A stretch of DNA of 64,000 nucleotides, from assembly GCA_015501075.1 (NCBI GenBank), contig JADNYJ010000018.1, positions 62,001 to 126,000 of the forward strand, in the 5' to 3' direction. Shown here piece after piece: positions 60,950 through 64,000 of the stretch; the stretch's first letter is position 1; every line of letters begins with the position of its first letter. The notes under the pieces are model-generated. The model did not search any database and had not been told where the DNA came from. It saw nothing but the letters and a program-made list of their open reading frames with translations. The DNA comes from Gymnopilus junonius. Its lineage: Eukaryota; Basidiomycota; Agaricomycetes; Agaricales; Galerinaceae. A program made the position numbers and the translations under genes.

Positions 60950-61669
60950 TTGTACTTGAAACAAATTGCAGATATCTTATAGCACGCGGCTGTCACGAAC
61001 AGTAAAAACAGGTAGAAACGGTCAGGCGCTGGTGGGAGTAGTTCAAGAACAAGGATTAGTCCAAAAATAGCATTGTCGACTCGTAAATAAGCTATGGGTT
61101 TGGTTCGATAGCTTCAACTTCGAGCTCGGTACCGAGACTTTCGATGACTGGAGGAGTCCGCGAGTCTCTTTCCATCTTTATAATAATAATTTAATTGCCC
61201 AAATGCTAATCCGGATCCTGTACGACGGAAAGACGTCATAGCCTCTCTTCGAATATACCTAGACCCTGCTCAATAGCAGAAAAGTGGCTGTCTTAAAGGC
61301 GATTCTATTATTTAATCCTTTGCGCACCAACGGGCATTGCGTTCATCGATACATCAGATGAGGATACTCATAACCTGAAAGCGCGACTAATTCTAGGCTT
61401 GGCCTTGCTTTGCCAAAATTGAAGTTGCCCAAATTTGCCTAGCCTCTACAACGCGAATCAGTTCAATGCCTTTATTGCTTTAGTATTCGGGCACCGTGTA
61501 CCTCGCTTGATTGAGGGATATGCGTACAAATCTTGCGACCCAAAAGTGATGTCAGAATCCTAAAGGATTGAAGCCAACAGCAAACAAACGATTATGCATC
61601 GAAATTGTCATGTAATTATTTCGAGTAAGTAGATCTAGATTCCTGTGGAATGCGACAAGTCTCATAGCC
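60950..61669. other. Intergenic region upstream of the RNase H1-N-like gene
   Basis: About 720 bases to the ATG27 stop. No ORF or RNA gene that I can support; a palindromic GCTCGGTACCGAG around 61123 looks like chance. Confidence 0.5.
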
Positions 61670-62772
61670 TCATACAGAAATATAGCCTCCACGACTTGAA
61701 GTTCTCCGAGGTCGTACATCTGAGCAGAGATGGGAAATAACGTCGCTGAGCATATATGGCATTTCTTTCCAAAAATCGCGATGCCTGTCAAGGTGTATTA
61801 GCAAGGGGCAGCAAAAATACGTATATTACACTCACGGAATCAAGTCGTAGCCAGTGGCACCATAGGTCGAGTAATTGTAATATGCACCCAGTCCGAGGTA
61901 GGCGGCAAATGCGAGAAAAAGGCTGTTGTCAAAAGCGTCATGTTGTGTCAATTCCTGTTGAATGAAGGACTTACACTAGGAAAAACCACCCTATACCGCT
62001 GCCCACGCTTTCCTTCTCTTTATCCCTATCTACACCATCATCACCCCCGTCTTCATCTTTATCACCACCGCTTTCTTCTTGGAAAGGACAGCCTGCAGGA
62101 CCACTCCATTTCAAATCCAGCGTTGAACCATCGTAAGCCACAAATTCGGGATCCGAAGTAGCTTGTGGGTCGCATATCAAAGTGAGGTTTAGCGATTGTC
62201 GCGTCAAGGAAGAATTAGAGGATGACGGATATTCTGCTCCGTGCAACTGTAAAATGAGATGTTTCGGTGCTAAATATGTGTCTCCGTCAGCATAAAAGAA
62301 GATATCAGGGAAATGAAACCCACACAGGCTTGCAGAATAGGATGGGTTCAGGTTGTTATTCTGGGCCAGGGGAATGACAGCAACGACACGGTCGTTCTCA
62401 TCTGGTTTTTGATTGATTTTCGAAAGACATGCCCTGGTTCCCGAGGGACACTGGAATTATATTAGCATCCTGTGCACACGGGCGTCGTATGCCAGTTTGC
62501 GCTGGACAGACCTGGTCATGCTCAGGTATTCCTTCTTGCCGAGTTAGTTCTGCACATAGGTCAAATCTTAGGGAATCAATCATGGTGGTTGGCGGTAGTT
62601 GGCGCGTTCTGTTAACGACATGTTCTCCAGCAAGTGACTGCAAGTCGAACTTCGTGTTGCCAATAGAAACACGGCAGTCAAACGGTGTATCTGCCGCAAT
62701 CAGTAATGAAGAGTCGAAAAGAAGAAAGGAGAAAAGGAAAAGTATTTCATATGATGTCGACCGCAGAATCAT
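61670..62772 (-). CDS. ATG27: Autophagy-related protein 27
   Basis: Type I membrane protein that helps traffic Atg9 vesicles; Golgi, vacuole and pre-autophagosomal sites. Start 62772: signal peptide MILRSTSYEILFLFSFLLFDSS. Luminal MRH-type domain: PFDCRVSIGNTKFDLQSL, RQLPPTTMIDSLRFDLCAEL, CPAQTGIRRPCAQD, then NDRVVAVIPLAQNNN, LNLTLICDPQAT, and WSGPAGCPFQEE. A stretch of Asp/Lys/Glu precedes one transmembrane helix (GSGIGWFFLV then FFLAFAAYLGLGAYYNYSTYG, joined over an intron). The short cytosolic tail ends SSRGGYISV, resembling the Tyr-based sorting signals of Atg27. Five or so introns, in frame. Divergent from ataxin-3, 149 bp. Confidence 0.9.
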
Positions 62773-62921
62773 AGTCCCTGGAGCCTGAAGGTAGCAGAGC
62801 AATTCAAGGTAACACGTACGGCAACTGCCTCGGGTATTTGTTCGTATTTGGCTATCGCGTCACTTCAGTACGCGACGCGTCAAGCACTCGAGTTGCTTTG
62901 CTTGATCACCAATCATCAATA

Positions 62922-64000
62922 ATGTCCAGTCTTGAAGTCTTAATCCCCTACATATACCATGAGAAACAGCAGCAAGGGTCCATGCTCTGTGCTCAGCATG
63001 CTCTCAATTCTCTTCTTCGTAAGTCTTATCTTACTCATGATCGGAATCACAATTTACTATTCACTATAGAGGGGAATTATGTGAGTTAGTCTCCCAAAGA
63101 CAATTTCAAGCTCATTTTATGCACTGAGTACCCTTCCTAGTTTACCCCTCCCGATCTTTCTGATATTGCTAGAACTCTTGATGCCATGGAAGAAAGCTAC
63201 GACGATAGCAATACTGGGGAGTCTAGTATGAATATGGACGATACTGGTAGGTCTGAAGTCTATCTTTCGATAATCTATTGATTCGCTGTTGCCATACTAG
63301 GATTCTTCTCTGTTCAGGTTCTAGAGAATGCACTGAAAGTCTGGGGTCTAAAGTCATATGCTTTTTACCCTCCTCTTGAATCGGAATGATTAACACTGCT
63401 CACAGTCTTACCAGATGGCGCGGGGAAAGCATGCGTCCGTATCACGATCATCCACAGTACGTCTTGGTTCTCCTTGACTTAGATCTCATCCGATAGACTG
63501 CTACAGAACTCAATTAGCATTCATATTGAACCTTGAGCAACACTGGTTCACGCTCCGCCGATTTGGGGACGCAAATGCAAACATTGATTTGGACGATGGA
63601 AACGGGCATTGGTTCAATTTGAATTCCTTTCTTCCTTTCCCAGAGTGGGTCGGAAAACTCTATCTCGGAATGGTCCTACAGCAAGCAGAAACCGAAGGTC
63701 TGTATCAAACACACCATTCATTTTTCATTCACAAATGTCTATTCAGGTTACTCTGTCTTTGCTGTAACCCAAGCGGACGTGGAAGCACCTTTAGCGCTTC
63801 CACGCACAGAAGGAGACATAATTGCATCCACACTTCCAGAACCAGCTTCTGCTGCCGGTTTACGTGCCGAGGCCCATTTAACAAGGGGACGAACTCGCAG
63901 AGACTTGGAAGCGGGTGGTGTTACTATTGAAGATGACGATTATGAATTACAGGCTGCATTACAGGCCTCGCTTACGGGGCGGATTGCTCCATCTGGACGC
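62922..64000 (+). CDS. ATXN3: Ataxin-3-like deubiquitinase, 3' end outside the window
   Basis: Josephin-domain cysteine protease that trims ubiquitin chains. Start at 62922 (MSSLEVLIPYIYHEKQQQ). Catalytic Cys in GSMLCAQHALNSLL; an 11-nt exon (63070-63080) continues it to QGNYFTPPDLSDIARTLD. Catalytic His: NLEQHWFTLRRFG; Asn/Asp: GHWFNLNSFLPFPEWV. Then GYSVFAVTQADVEAPL, and the first ubiquitin-interacting motif DDYELQAALQASL. The gene runs past 64000, so further UIMs or a polyQ tract cannot be judged. About six introns, all in frame. Confidence 0.93.

Noticed and set aside
61121..61140. GAGCTCGGTACC, resembling a cloning-vector polylinker
   Set aside because: Only the SacI-KpnI part matches; the flanks are unlike vector and fit the surrounding genome.
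1..64000. CRISPR arrays, prokaryotic operons, secondary-metabolite or mating-type clusters
   Set aside because: No repeat-spacer structure, no backbone synthases, homeodomain or pheromone genes; the spliced eukaryotic genes rule out a prokaryotic source.

Overview
This window is nuclear DNA from a filamentous basidiomycete, most likely an Agaricomycete. Genes are dense (about one per 2 kb), lie on both strands and are cut by many short introns of about 45-65 nt with GTRNGT donors. The protein set is fungal: ATG27, RMT2, CTI6, a Cyk3-like transglutaminase-fold protein, and an RNase H1 N-terminal-domain protein. Complex I (NDUFB3) and queuine tRNA-ribosyltransferase, both absent from budding yeast, are present. 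The species cannot be named from this sequence alone.

Layout. 0-9.3 kb: NSA2 (+), SDHAF4 (+), SMD3 (-), a repeat-rich 1.7-kb gap, a CLC chloride channel (-), and a probable GLTSCR1-domain protein (-). 9.6-16.2 kb: CDC23/APC8 (-), ALG14 (+), U2AF1 (-), and a degenerate mitochondrial-carrier-like protein (-). 16.9-24.1 kb: a FUN30/SMARCAD1 remodeller (+), BET5/TRAPPC1 (-), RMT2 (-), and PRKRIP1-like (+). 24.8-37.9 kb: a TMEM184 protein (+), COG2 (+), VPS8 (-), and the PHD protein CTI6 (-). 38.0-48.5 kb: ILV1 (+), NDUFB3 (-), TOP1 (+), a small unknown lysine-rich ORF (+), CDS1 (+), the Cyk3-like protein (-), and RPS23 (-). 48.7-58.6 kb: mitochondrial TyrRS (+), a TM9SF/EMP70 protein (-), QTRT1 (+), and DBP10 (-). 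58.7-64 kb: an intron-containing tRNA-Trp(CCA), a MITE-like inverted-repeat element, an RNase H1-N-like protein (-), ATG27 (-), and ataxin-3 (+, cut by the window end).

The content is housekeeping: ribosome and splicing factors (NSA2, DBP10, RPS23, SMD3, U2AF1, PRKRIP1), vesicle traffic (BET5, COG2, VPS8, TM9SF, ATG27), chromatin (FUN30, CTI6, TOP1, GLTSCR1-like), and mitochondrial or amino-acid functions. I see no gene cluster acting as one pathway and no clear new biological system. Several divergent pairs share intergenic gaps of only about 130-200 bp.

The most striking property is technical or evolutionary. At least ten single-base frame breaks, nearly all in short homopolymers, interrupt eight otherwise conserved, mostly essential genes: NSA2, CDC23 (2), ALG14 (2), RMT2, COG2, CDS1, Cyk3-like, and TM9SF. 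Homopolymer miscounts in the assembly are the simplest explanation. Also notable are microexons of 6, 8 and 11 nt, a 7-nt first exon, and two GC-AG introns. Intron and exon limits given here are manual inferences from reading frame, splice consensus and remembered family sequence.
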